From contig NZ_JAASAD010000003.1 in NCBI RefSeq assembly GCF_012726175.1, positions 310,001 through 374,000 on the forward strand: a stretch of DNA of 64,000 nucleotides, read 5' to 3'. Shown one piece after another: positions 52,413 through 60,218 of this stretch. Below the pieces are notes generated by a model. That model was not told the origin of the DNA, ran no database searches, and worked only from the letters and a program-made list of their open reading frames with translations. The stretch is from Micromonospora sp. HNM0581 (GTDB lineage Bacteria > Actinomycetota > Actinomycetes > Mycobacteriales > Micromonosporaceae). The translations under genes were made by a program, and so were the position numbers. Positions within the stretch are counted from its first letter, which is position 1. Each line of letters starts with the position of its first letter.

Positions 52413-53927
52413 ATGACGACCTCACCGCTCGATCGGGCTGCCGACTCCTTCGCCGCCGAACTCGCCCGGCACCGTACGGAGCGGGGGCTGACCAAGAAAC
52501 AACTGGCCACCAAGATGGGATTCGACCCCTCGTACGTCAGTCACGTCGAGGGCCGCCGGCACCGACCGACCGAGGACTTCGCCCGCCGGGCCGAAGCCGT
52601 CCTGGAAGCCAGCGGTGCGATCTGGCAGCGCTTCAAGGAGTACGACGACCTTCGCCACGCCCGCAGTGAACGCAACCACCGGGAAAGCATCCTGCCCGGC
52701 CAGTGGATGCCACCCGGCACCGGTCTGATCGTCGAACGCGAAACCGCAGTCCTCACCCACACCGAAGACGCCTACCGTTGCGTCATCCGCCGTGAGCTGT
52801 ACAACGCAGGTGTCGAACCCGTCACCCGCTACCTCATCCGCATCGCAGTGGACCGCTACCCCAGCGACCCGGGCCGCTCCAACCGCCACCACCGGGAACA
52901 CCCACTCAGCTTCGCCGAGCTGCAACTGGCCGCGAGCCGTGAGGAGTTCGGTGAGCGCGAGAGCATGCACTGGCGAGCCAAACACGACCGGGACGCATTC
53001 AAGGAGGTCTGGCTGCTCTTCGAGAACGGCGAACGGCGATTCCCGCTCTATCCCGGACACCGCGCCACCATCGAGTACGCCTACACCGTCGGGCAGGACA
53101 AATGGGGGCCGTGGTTCCAGCGTGCGGTACGCGTACCGACCCGGCACCTCGCCGTCCGCCTGGACCTGCCGGTGACACTGGACCCGCAGGTCTGGGGCGC
53201 GGAGACCTCTCTCTCAGCGGAGGAAGGCCCGCTGCGGACGGCAGTGAACCGACGCGACGTAGGCGACCGGGCGATCTTCGACTGGGCGACCGACGACCCG
53301 CCACTCAATGCCCGGTACCGGCTGCAGTGGCGGTTCCGCGCCCGATCGGAGCCCGAGGCGGAAGGCGGCCGCGTCCGGCCGTCAGACCGGATGCGCGGAC
53401 TCGGCATCGTGCAGCGCGGTGCTGACCTGCTGCGTCAGCCGGCCCGACCCTTCGACCTGCCACGAGAGGAAACAGCCGCCCGGGAGACCGTCGACCGGCT
53501 GGTCACCGCGCTGGCCCGACTGGACGAACTGCATCCCTTCACCAAGGGTGTCGGGATCGCCGCACCTCAACTGGACATCGACCGAGCCGCTGCGGTGGTC
53601 CGCCCGCCGGACCGCACCGCCGAGCCAGTCGTACTGCTCAACCCCCGGGTGGTCGACGCGGCACCACACACCGACGAACAGTACGAGGGGTGCCTCTCCT
53701 TCTTCGACCATCGCGGGTTGGTGCCGCGGCCGCTGCGGCTCGATGTCGAACATGAGCGGTTCGAAGGCGGTCGGCTCATCACGTCCTTCGAGTTCGGCAT
53801 GGCTCGCTTGGTCGCACACGAAATCGACCACCTCGAAGGTCGGCTCTACGTCGACCGGATGGCGCCGGGGGTGCCATTGGTGCCGATCGAGGAGTACCGC
53901 GAATCCGGCCACCCCTGGCGCTACTGA
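52413..53927 (+). CDS. HTH-peptide deformylase fusion protein
   Basis: 504 residues from ATG at 52413 (GAGGA 5 nt upstream). Residues 1-65 form an XRE-type HTH (ERGLTKKQLATKMGFDPSYV). A beta-rich middle domain follows (about 90-300, LIVERETAVLTHTEDAYRCV, YLIRIAVDRYP, WLLFENGERRFPLYPGHRAT). The C-terminal 150 residues are a complete peptide deformylase: GIAAPQ at 381-386, EGCLS at 425-429 and metal motif HExxH at 469-473 (HEIDHLEG). Ordinary deformylases are about 180 residues and lack the DNA-binding domain. Predicted to be a deformylase that also senses or regulates its own supply, or resistance to a deformylase inhibitor. Confidence 0.87.
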   Translation: MTTSPLDRAADSFAAELARHRTERGLTKKQLATKMGFDPSYVSHVEGRRHRPTEDFARRAEAVLEASGAIWQRFKEYDDLRHARSERNHRESILPGQWMPPGTGLIVERETAVLTHTEDAYRCVIRRELYNAGVEPVTRYLIRIAVDRYPSDPGRSNRHHREHPLSFAELQLAASREEFGERESMHWRAKHDRDAFKEVWLLFENGERRFPLYPGHRATIEYAYTVGQDKWGPWFQRAVRVPTRHLAVRLDLPVTLDPQVWGAETSLSAEEGPLRTAVNRRDVGDRAIFDWATDDPPLNARYRLQWRFRARSEPEAEGGRVRPSDRMRGLGIVQRGADLLRQPARPFDLPREETAARETVDRLVTALARLDELHPFTKGVGIAAPQLDIDRAAAVVRPPDRTAEPVVLLNPRVVDAAPHTDEQYEGCLSFFDHRGLVPRPLRLDVEHERFEGGRLITSFEFGMARLVAHEIDHLEGRLYVDRMAPGVPLVPIEEYRESGHPWRY

Positions 53928-53984
53928 GCCCTCTACACGCGCTGACCGACGCGGGACGTGGTGCTCGGCCGCCCGATCGGGGGA

Positions 53985-54024
53985 CCGGGGTGCGTGCCCC
54001 AGGGGGCAGGGGCACGCACCCCGG
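53985..54024. terminator. bidirectional terminator
   Basis: Perfect 16-nt arms (53985-54000 and 54009-54024, arm CCGGGGTGCGTGCCCC) with an 8-nt loop, between the convergent HTH-deformylase and flavohemoprotein genes. Confidence 0.85.
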
Positions 54025-54042
54025 CTCGGGGGGAGTAAAGCT

Positions 54043-55164
54043 CTACAGGTTGCCGAACGTGTCGTAGCGGGTCCGCTGCGGCGGAACACTGTCCGCGGCG
54101 AGTACCCGCAGCGTGGCACGTACCATCGGCGCCGAACCGGAAACAAAGCAGTCGTGGGTCGTCCATGGCCCGTATCGGGCGACCACGTCGGAGATCTCGC
54201 CCTGCTCTCCGTCGAAATCCGGGTCGTCGCTGCACGCCGGAGTAACCGAAAGCCACGGATGGGCGCAGACCAGTTCCCGTAGCCGGTCGAGACCATACAG
54301 GTCAGCCTCGGTCCGGGCGCCGTAGAAGACATGCACCCAGCGCGCCCGGTTGTAACCGGCCAACTCCTCGACGAGCGCCTTGACCGGGGCCAGCCCGACG
54401 CCACCGGCGACACAGAGAATGTCCCGCTCCGAAGAACGGTCGACCGTCATCGATCCCATCGGCGCGGCGATCCGCAGCAGATCGCCCGGCCCGGTGCGGC
54501 GGACCAGGGCGCCGGAAACCCAACCCGCGGCATCGGCCGGCGTGCGGACGTGGAACTCCAGCACATTGTCGTCGTTCGGAGCGTTCGCGATCGAATACGT
54601 ACGCCACACCCGCGGATGATGACGCGGCACCTCGAGGCTGACGTACTGACCCGCTTTCCACGTCAACGGATGCTGCAACGCCCGGCAGGTGAGAACCGCC
54701 GTGTCCGGGCCGTATCGCTGGTGGGTCAACACCTCGGCGTGCCAGAACGGGGGATCGTCGTCCGCTGCCGCCCCAGCCAGCATCCTCTCGGCGATCGCCG
54801 CGTACGCGTCGCGCCACGCCTGGTCGTACTCCAGGTTCCAGCCGTCGCCGGCGATACTGCGCAACGCGTCCAGCAGCGCGACGCCCATCGTGTCGTAATG
54901 GGCTGACTCGACATGATATTTTCGATGATCCCGGCCGAGCGCACGAAGGAACTCGTCGAAGCCCTCCGGATCGTCCACCGTGTGGATCGCCGCGATGATC
55001 GCCTCGAGCAGCCGATCGCCCTGGCCCGTCATCTGCACCGGGAAAAGCTTGCGCATCTCGGGGTCGAGGAGGAAAAGGCGGGCGTAGAAGTGACCGCTGA
55101 GCCGTACCCGGTCCTCTTCCACGAGAGTCCAGCTCTCCTTCAGCAGCCGCGCGAAGTTGTCCAC
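54043..55164 (-). CDS. flavohemoprotein (nitric oxide dioxygenase type)
   Basis: 373 residues from GTG at 55164; AGGGAG lies 8 nt upstream. Globin domain (1-135) with a likely proximal His at residue 80 (GRDHRKYH). FAD-binding barrel with RTYSIAN at 188-194, then an NAD site (CVAGGVGLAPVKALV, 251-265) and the C-terminal CFVSGSAPMVRATLRVL. Such fusions turn NO plus O2 into nitrate and protect against nitrosative stress. It resembles the actinobacterial two-domain form rather than classical Hmp. Confidence 0.9.
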   Translation of the reverse strand: MDNFARLLKESWTLVEEDRVRLSGHFYARLFLLDPEMRKLFPVQMTGQGDRLLEAIIAAIHTVDDPEGFDEFLRALGRDHRKYHVESAHYDTMGVALLDALRSIAGDGWNLEYDQAWRDAYAAIAERMLAGAAADDDPPFWHAEVLTHQRYGPDTAVLTCRALQHPLTWKAGQYVSLEVPRHHPRVWRTYSIANAPNDDNVLEFHVRTPADAAGWVSGALVRRTGPGDLLRIAAPMGSMTVDRSSERDILCVAGGVGLAPVKALVEELAGYNRARWVHVFYGARTEADLYGLDRLRELVCAHPWLSVTPACSDDPDFDGEQGEISDVVARYGPWTTHDCFVSGSAPMVRATLRVLAADSVPPQRTRYDTFGNL

Positions 55165-55318
55165 CGGGGCGCTCCCTCTTCTGACGGCGGATCGGGTGCA
55201 GACAGAATCTCCACCGAGCGTGCACGGAGGTCGCACAGACTGTGCGATCGCATCATGAGTGCGGCTCGCCGGAGTGCGGACGGCACCGGAAGCGCCTCCG
55301 GTCGGGCAGAGTGGCCCG

Positions 55319-56089
55319 GTGACCGTTGAGCTCACCCGCCCGGTGTCCCGCCGGACGCTCGGCACCGAGACGATGCTGGTACTCGGCCTCTCACTCGGGC
55401 AGTCGGCCGTGTACGCCGTCGTGTCGATCATCGCGAAGTTGACCGCGGAAGGCGGCCTGTCACGGCAGACCGCAGCGTTGAACACCTCCGCCTCGGCCCG
55501 CCCCTACCTGGACCTGACCTACCAGCTGCTGGGCATCGTCTTCGCACTGCTACCGGTGCTGTTCGCCGTACACCTCCTGGCGCGGGACCCCGGCGACCCG
55601 GTACGCACCCTCGGCCTGGACGTCACACGACCCGCCTCCGACCTGGCCCGGGGCGCCGGACTGGCAGCGCTGATCGGACTCCCCGGCCTGGCGCTGTTCT
55701 GGGTGGCGGCCCAGCTCGGCATCAACGCCACCCTGGTGCCGGCCGCCCTGCCCGACCTGTGGTGGACGGTGCCGGTGTTGATCCTCGCCGCCTTCCAAAA
55801 CAGCATCCTGGAAGAGGTGATCGTGGTCGGCTACCTGATGACCCGGCTGCGTCAGCTCAACTGGCGGGTGGGGGCGATCATCGCGGCCAGCGCCCTGTTG
55901 CGCGCCTCGTACCACCTCTACCAGGGGTTCGGGGCGTTCATCGGCAACGCGGTGATGGGCGTGGTGTTCAGCCTCTTCTACCTGCGTACCCGCCGGGTGA
56001 TGCCACTGATCGTGGCCCACGCCCTGCTGGACATCGTCGCCTTCCTCGGCTACGCCCTGCTACCCCGAGAATGGTTCACCTGGCTCTGA
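55319..56089 (+). CDS. CPBP-family intramembrane metalloprotease
   Basis: 256 residues from GTG at 55319. Seven to eight membrane helices and the CAAX-protease/CPBP motifs: EEVIVVGYL (EExxxR-type acidic pair, here without the Arg), SYHLYQGFGAFIGNAVMG, and HALLDIVAFLGYALL near the end. Members process membrane proteins or lipid-modified peptides, and some give bacteriocin immunity. Divergent from the flavohemoprotein gene. Confidence 0.87.
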   Translation: MTVELTRPVSRRTLGTETMLVLGLSLGQSAVYAVVSIIAKLTAEGGLSRQTAALNTSASARPYLDLTYQLLGIVFALLPVLFAVHLLARDPGDPVRTLGLDVTRPASDLARGAGLAALIGLPGLALFWVAAQLGINATLVPAALPDLWWTVPVLILAAFQNSILEEVIVVGYLMTRLRQLNWRVGAIIAASALLRASYHLYQGFGAFIGNAVMGVVFSLFYLRTRRVMPLIVAHALLDIVAFLGYALLPREWFTWL

Positions 56090-56149
56090 CGTGCGCTCCC
56101 ACCCGCCGCGGCATCTTAGATGATCAATTGGTTGGTGGCGCGATTGTGC

Positions 56150-57763
56150 TCAACCGGAGCTTGCGGCGGTGAAGCGGGCCGGGCGGTAGAACGAGGTGGC
56201 CCGCGCGGCCAAGCGTTCGACCACCGCCGAGTTGCCGGCCGCCGCAGCCACCGCCACAGCGCCCGGCAGCAGCCGCGACGCCAGCCGCAGCGCCAGCCAA
56301 CCGCCCACCTGCGCGGTCAGCGGGGCCGCCAGGCGCCGGGCCGCCTCGACCGCCCGGAACCCAACCTCGTCCTCCGTCCCCTGCGCCGCCAGCGCCACCC
56401 CGACCGCCGACCGCGCACTCGCCAGATCAGGATGCACCCCGGTCAGGGACAGCAACTCCACCGCCCGGTCCGGATGCGCCGCATCACGGCCGTACACCGC
56501 CGCCAGATGCAACACCAGATTCGCCTGCGACCAGAGCGCCGCCGCCAGTTCGACGACCGGCGCGGAAACCCCGGTCAGCGTGGCGGTTGCCCCACCGACT
56601 CCGGCCTGCCGAACAAAACGTCGAGTGGCCAGCCGGGCCAGCCCGTCCGCACCCACCCCCGGGTACAACTCCCGTAGCCGGCGGACCCACTCGGCCGCAC
56701 CAGGCCCGAAGGTCTCCACCGCGGCCAGGGCCAGCAACTCCGGCGCGAAGCCCGGATGATCGAGCAACCGCGCGACGAGCACCCGCAGACTTGACCCCGG
56801 CGTACGCGCCGAAGCGACCGGATCACCCGTGGCCGCCCTGTTCCTGGTCGTGCCGCCGGCGGCCGATGCGCTGGTGGCCATCCCACGGGTCGCCTTCTTC
56901 GCGGCCTTCCGGGCCGACTTGACCGGTGCCGCCCCCGCCGCCGTCCCGGCGGTGGCTGTCACCGGAGCAGCCTCGCCCACGCCGGCCCCCGAACGCCGCG
57001 TACCCCTCCCCGACGCGCGGCCTGTCTGCTCCGGCGCCGTCCCGTCGCTCGCCTGGGCCCTTCCTCGTGCCGTTGTCATCCTGGCCGCCGCCTTCCGTGG
57101 AGCCCTGCCCGCATCGGCTACTGCGGGGCGGATCGTTCCCTGCCCGGGACCTGACTTCCCGGCGTCGACGGAAACGGTGTCGGTGGCCAGGGAGACCGAA
57201 TCGCCATCGGTGCTCCCAGCGCTCGTCTCCGCGGCGTCGACGCCTCGGGTGTCGTTCGTCTGAGCATCGGTGCCAGAGTCGGTAGATCCAACCTGAGCTG
57301 GCTGCACCCCCTTGCTCCTGACAGTTCTCCGACGGGCGGTTCCACCCCCGGCCGGAGCCGTGTCCGTTCCGGCGCGGTCGACCTCCGTCGCCGCCGGCAC
57401 GCCAGCACGACCACGACGACCCGACGCAGGTGCCGCCGTCACGTCCCCGGCACTCTCGGCGGTCGGCGACCCTGTCCTCCCGACATCCCCGGAGCCACTT
57501 GCGAACGGCGGCGAGGGCGTAGCGGCAGGCTCGGACGCGTCCTGGCCGGCACGGCGTGGCTGCGGCTGCTCCGCCACCGGTGGCGGCTGGAAGAGCACGC
57601 CCGGCGCCGCTTTCGACCGCCGAGGACGGGACCCGACCCGGTCCTCCTGTGCCTCGGGAGACGGCGGAACCGGCGGTGGCGTGAAAATCGCCTCCGGGGA
57701 GCGTCGACGGACTCCCTCAGCAGGCTCACGGCGGTCGTACTCGCTGGGCGGCTGCTCCTGCAT
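56150..57763 (-). CDS. EcsC-like protein with long disordered N-terminus
   Basis: 537 residues. The first about 320 residues are low-complexity Pro/Ala/Arg/Thr and probably disordered (FTPPPVPPSPEAQEDRVGSR). The last 210 form a helical EcsC-like domain (LLDHPGFAPELLALAAVETF, LRELYPGVGADGLARLATRR, AALWSQANLVLHLAAVYGRD). EcsC domains accompany ABC transporters of unclear role. No transporter adjoins it here. It sits next to a tRNA locus with its own promoter. Confidence 0.7.
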   Translation of the reverse strand: MQEQPPSEYDRREPAEGVRRRSPEAIFTPPPVPPSPEAQEDRVGSRPRRSKAAPGVLFQPPPVAEQPQPRRAGQDASEPAATPSPPFASGSGDVGRTGSPTAESAGDVTAAPASGRRGRAGVPAATEVDRAGTDTAPAGGGTARRRTVRSKGVQPAQVGSTDSGTDAQTNDTRGVDAAETSAGSTDGDSVSLATDTVSVDAGKSGPGQGTIRPAVADAGRAPRKAAARMTTARGRAQASDGTAPEQTGRASGRGTRRSGAGVGEAAPVTATAGTAAGAAPVKSARKAAKKATRGMATSASAAGGTTRNRAATGDPVASARTPGSSLRVLVARLLDHPGFAPELLALAAVETFGPGAAEWVRRLRELYPGVGADGLARLATRRFVRQAGVGGATATLTGVSAPVVELAAALWSQANLVLHLAAVYGRDAAHPDRAVELLSLTGVHPDLASARSAVGVALAAQGTEDEVGFRAVEAARRLAAPLTAQVGGWLALRLASRLLPGAVAVAAAAGNSAVVERLAARATSFYRPARFTAASSG

Positions 57764-57848
57764 GTCGATGGAGCGTAGTCCTGATCACCCGAATACACAG
57801 CGGGAGGCGTCACCGAGCCGCTGGCCGCAGCACGTTCCGGTAGTCGCT

Positions 57849-57878
57849 TTGCTCCCGACCGGGCGGGGCCTGTATCCT
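57849..57878 (+). promoter_or_regulatory. sigma-70-type promoter of tRNA-Ser(GCU)
   Basis: -35 TTGCTC (57849-57854), 18-bp spacer and -10 TATCCT (57873-57878). The expected start point is about 20 nt before the tRNA at 57906. Confidence 0.7.
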
Positions 57879-57905
57879 CGGGCGCGGTGGTCTGCGGGCC
57901 ACCTG

Positions 57906-57996
57906 GGAGACTTCGCCTAGTCTGGTCTATGGCGCCGCACTGCTAATGCGGTTGGGGTCTTAAAGCCCCTCCCGGGTTCGAATCCCGGAGTCTCCG
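57906..57996 (+). tRNA. tRNA-Ser (GCU anticodon)
   Basis: 91-nt class II tRNA. Acceptor arms GGAGACT (57906-57912) and AGTCTCC (57989-57995), T-loop GGGTTCGAATCCC, a long variable arm and anticodon GCT at 57942-57944. CCA not encoded. Confidence 0.95.
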
Positions 57997-58031
57997 CGCG
58001 AAGGCCGGGTGTGTAGACTGGCCGAGCACCA

Positions 58032-58104
58032 GCGCCCGTAGCTCAACGGATAGAGCATCTGACTACGGATCAGAAGGTTAGGGGTTCGAGTCCCTTCGGG
58101 CGCA
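58032..58104 (+). tRNA. tRNA-Arg (ACG anticodon)
   Basis: 73-nt tRNA. Acceptor arms GCGCCCG (58032-58038) and CGGGCGC (58097-58103), anticodon ACG at 58065-58067 in loop CTACGGA. A separate -10-like TAGACT lies at 58014-58019. It borders a region with a decayed transposon and a biosynthetic cluster, so its 3' end may have served as an integration site, although no direct repeat of that end was found here. Confidence 0.95.
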
Positions 58105-58115
58105 CAAACGATCAC

Positions 58116-58152
58116 GGCCGTGACCTGCGGAGACAAGGGTCACGGCCTTTTT
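58116..58152. terminator. intrinsic terminator of tRNA-Arg
   Basis: 10-nt perfect arms GGCCGTGACC (58116-58125) and GGTCACGGCC (58138-58147), followed by TTTTT (58148-58152). A textbook intrinsic terminator. Confidence 0.9.
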
Positions 58153-58458
58153 GTTTCCCATTTTCGGCCCTGAAAATCCCATCTGTTGGGAGCGTGGTGA
58201 TCGGATGGTGATCGCGTGTCGCAAGCGTGTTGCGTCCACAGTGGAATCCGGTGTTGAGCAGGACTTTGACCACGCGCATCGAGGCTGGACCCGCATCCCC
58301 TTCCGGTTACTGTCCGTGACGCTTGCGGGAGTGTTAATCGTCCCGGTCGGAGCCGCCACGGGGCTGTGTATCCCGGTGCCCGGTGCGCAGGCCAGTGGGC
58401 GGGACTCAGCGGATGACCCTCCAGCCGGGTGATCACCCGGCGGAACTCGGGCGAATCG
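58153..58458. other. no gene seen between tRNA-Arg terminator and the IS3 element
   Basis: About 300 bases with reading frames on both strands but no start site or domain pattern. The lower-GC stretch just after the terminator and the position beside tRNA-Arg suggest remnants at an island border, but no recognisable integrase was found. Confidence 0.4.
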
Positions 58459-59418
58459 CTACAGGTCCAGCAACGGCGACGCGTTGCTTCGGCCGGGCCT
58501 TACCCCCGGAACTTGGACACGGGGTTTATGCGGCCTGTGGATGGTAGCTGATCTTTCTTGGATCCGCTCGTAGGTGATCGGGGACTGCTGCCCGAGCCGG
58601 GAGTGACGGCGGACGGTGTTGTAGCGGTGCAGCCAGCGGAAGCTGGTGAGCCGCGCGTCGCGTTCGTCGGTGGACGCGCGGCGGCCTTGCAAGGTCTCGC
58701 GTTTGAAGGTCGCGTTGAACGACTCGGCGAGGGCGTTGTCGGCCGAGCTGCCGACCTTGCTCATCGACTGCCGGACCCCGTCCGCCGCGCAGGCGGCGGC
58801 GAAGGCCTTCGATGTGTACTGGGCTCCGTGGTCGGAGTAGAAGATCGCGCCGGCCAGACTGCCGCGGGTGCGCCGGGCGGCGTACAGGGCGTCGATGATC
58901 AAGTCGGTACGCAGGTGGTCGGCGATCGCCCAGCCGGCCAGCCGACGCGAGTGCAGGTCGATGACGGTGGTCAGGTAGAGGAACCCGCGCTCACCGACCG
59001 GCAGGTACGTGATGTCGCCGACTTAGCGCTGGTTGACCGCAGGCGCGGTGAAGTCACGGCCGATCAGGTTCGGGGCCTTGGCCGCGGCCGGATCCGGGAT
59101 TGTCGTCCTGGTCCGGCGGCGCAGCCGCAGGCCCTGCACACCAATCGAGCGCATCACCCGCTCGACGCGTTTGTGGTTGACCAGGATGCCGTCGTCGCGC
59201 AGCTCGGCGGTGATCCGCGGTGCCCCGTAGGTGTTGTCGGTCGCGTGGATCGTGCGGATCTGCCGGGCCAGCACGTCATCGGCGGCCTGCCGGGCCGCTC
59301 GTGCGGGTGCGGTGGACGTCCAGTAGTAGTAACTCGACCGGGCCACCCCGAGGATCTGACACAACCGCTTCGCGCCGTAGCGCTCATGGTGGTCGGCAAC
59401 GAACTGGAAGCGGTTCAC
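58459..59418 (-). pseudogene. IS3-type transposase orfB with in-frame stop
   Basis: Integrase-core transposase of the IS3 family. The first part (GTG at 59418) carries RYGAKRLCQILGVARSSYYY and TYGAPRITAELRDDG. After an in-frame TAA at 59023-59025, where a Trp or Tyr codon is expected before VGDITYLP, the same frame continues with the DDE core: DITYLP, YSDHGAQYTS, and RRHSRLGQQSPITYE. A nonsense mutation, so no full transposase can be made without readthrough. It overlaps orfA by 4 bp (GTGA). Confidence 0.88.
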
Positions 59419-59798
59419 CAGCGCGTCCCCCCGGCGAAATACCGGGCCGCCTTCCGCAGAATGTCCCGTTCTTCTTCAAGCTCCCGGACCCGCCGGCGCA
59501 GCTCGGCGTTCTCCGCCTCCGCCGAGCCCGGCTTGGCCGTCGCTGCCGTAGGCCGTCCGGATCCGCCGTCACGGCGCTGGTCATCGGCGCGGACCCAGTT
59601 ACGCAGCGTCTCCCGGTTGATCCCGAGATCGGCGGCGATCACCGCGATCGTGCTGCCCGGCCTCGACCGGTACAACGCCACCGCGTCGGCCTTGAACTGT
59701 GCGGGATAGTGCTTGTTCGCCATGCTGTTCCAGGACTCCTGATCTACCCGGACCTCACGATCCAAGGTTCAAGTGTCCAAGATCAAGGGGGAAGGCCC
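58495..59798. mobile_element. decayed IS3-family insertion sequence
   Basis: About 1.3 kb with imperfect terminal inverted repeats (GGGCCTT, CCCCC and CTTGGACAC blocks at both ends) enclosing overlapping orfA and orfB. The transposase frame is interrupted by a stop. It is inserted next to or within the N-terminal remnant of a different transposase on its right side. No target duplication was recognised. Confidence 0.75.
59415..59723 (-). CDS. IS3-family transposase orfA
   Basis: 102 residues from ATG at 59723. HTH region YPAQFKADAVALYRSRPGST and NRETLRNWVRADD, then a leucine-zipper-like coiled coil (AENAELRRRVRELEEERDIL). It normally joins orfB by -1 frameshifting; a GGGGGG run lies just before its stop. 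Intact, but the element is broken by orfB. Confidence 0.85.
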   Translation of the reverse strand: MANKHYPAQFKADAVALYRSRPGSTIAVIAADLGINRETLRNWVRADDQRRDGGSGRPTAATAKPGSAEAENAELRRRVRELEEERDILRKAARYFAGGTRW

Positions 59799-59893
59799 AG
59801 GATCTCGGCGTCCTTTTGCCGGTCGCTCGTCGGCAACAGCCGCAACAGCGCCAGAGCGTTGGTCACACCGAGATAGGCCAGTCGCAGTAACAC
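59783..59893 (-). pseudogene. N-terminal remnant of a different transposase
   Basis: GTG at 59893 begins LLRLAYLGVTNALALLRLLP and TSDRQKDAEIL, the typical start of a large class of actinomycete integrase-core transposases, where ALRHQ usually follows. It breaks off at the IS3 terminal repeat. The older element was therefore interrupted or truncated by IS3 insertion. Confidence 0.7.
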
Positions 59894-60069
59894 AACCGAT
59901 CATCCTCGCGGAGCAGGACGCATCGAGCCTCACCGAGGTCCGATCGCCGAAGCCAGTCCGGATCCGTCCTGCTCACGTCGGCAGCGAGATGGCTGTGGCT
60001 AGGGTGGATGGGGTTTCGGCACGCGCAGGGTCGGCAGCCGGTACGGCAGGGTCGGTTCGAAGAGTTTCA

Positions 60070-60083
60070 ATTGGCTTGCCAAT
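60070..60083. promoter_or_regulatory. palindromic operator-like site in the cluster promoter
   Basis: ATTGGC-TT-GCCAAT, a perfect dyad in an AT-rich stretch upstream of the biosynthetic genes. Likely binding site for a cluster regulator outside the window. Confidence 0.4.
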
Positions 60084-60153
60084 CGCAATAGTTACATGAT
60101 CCTATGTCATAGCGGATGCCGGGATCGGCCAGCGTCAGCACGGGGGGATCTAC

Positions 60154-60213
60154 ATGCTTCACACCACGACCGAGCGCACAGACCAGCCAACGACCGTCCA
60201 CACGGAAGGCTGA
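60154..60213 (+). CDS. 19-residue upstream ORF of the thioesterase-SbnA gene
   Basis: ATG at 60154 has a strong GGGGGG 5 nt upstream and encodes MLHTTTERTDQPTTVHTEG, ending at 60213, 5 nt before the likely start of the large gene. It has the best ribosome-binding site in this region and may couple or regulate translation of the downstream gene. A short peptide product is possible. Not similar to MbtH or RiPP leaders. Confidence 0.45.
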   Translation: MLHTTTERTDQPTTVHTEG

Positions 60214-60218
60214 GCTGC

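Noticed and set aside
58078..58359. Minus-strand frame containing CARRDSNP and a plus-strand frame beside tRNA-Arg
   Set aside because: The motif is the antisense of the tRNA 3' half. No integrase motif or start site supports a gene.
60096..60218. ATG at 60096 as start of the thioesterase-SbnA fusion
   Set aside because: It lies in the AT-rich promoter stretch and adds about 40 residues without pattern. TTG at 60219 fits better.
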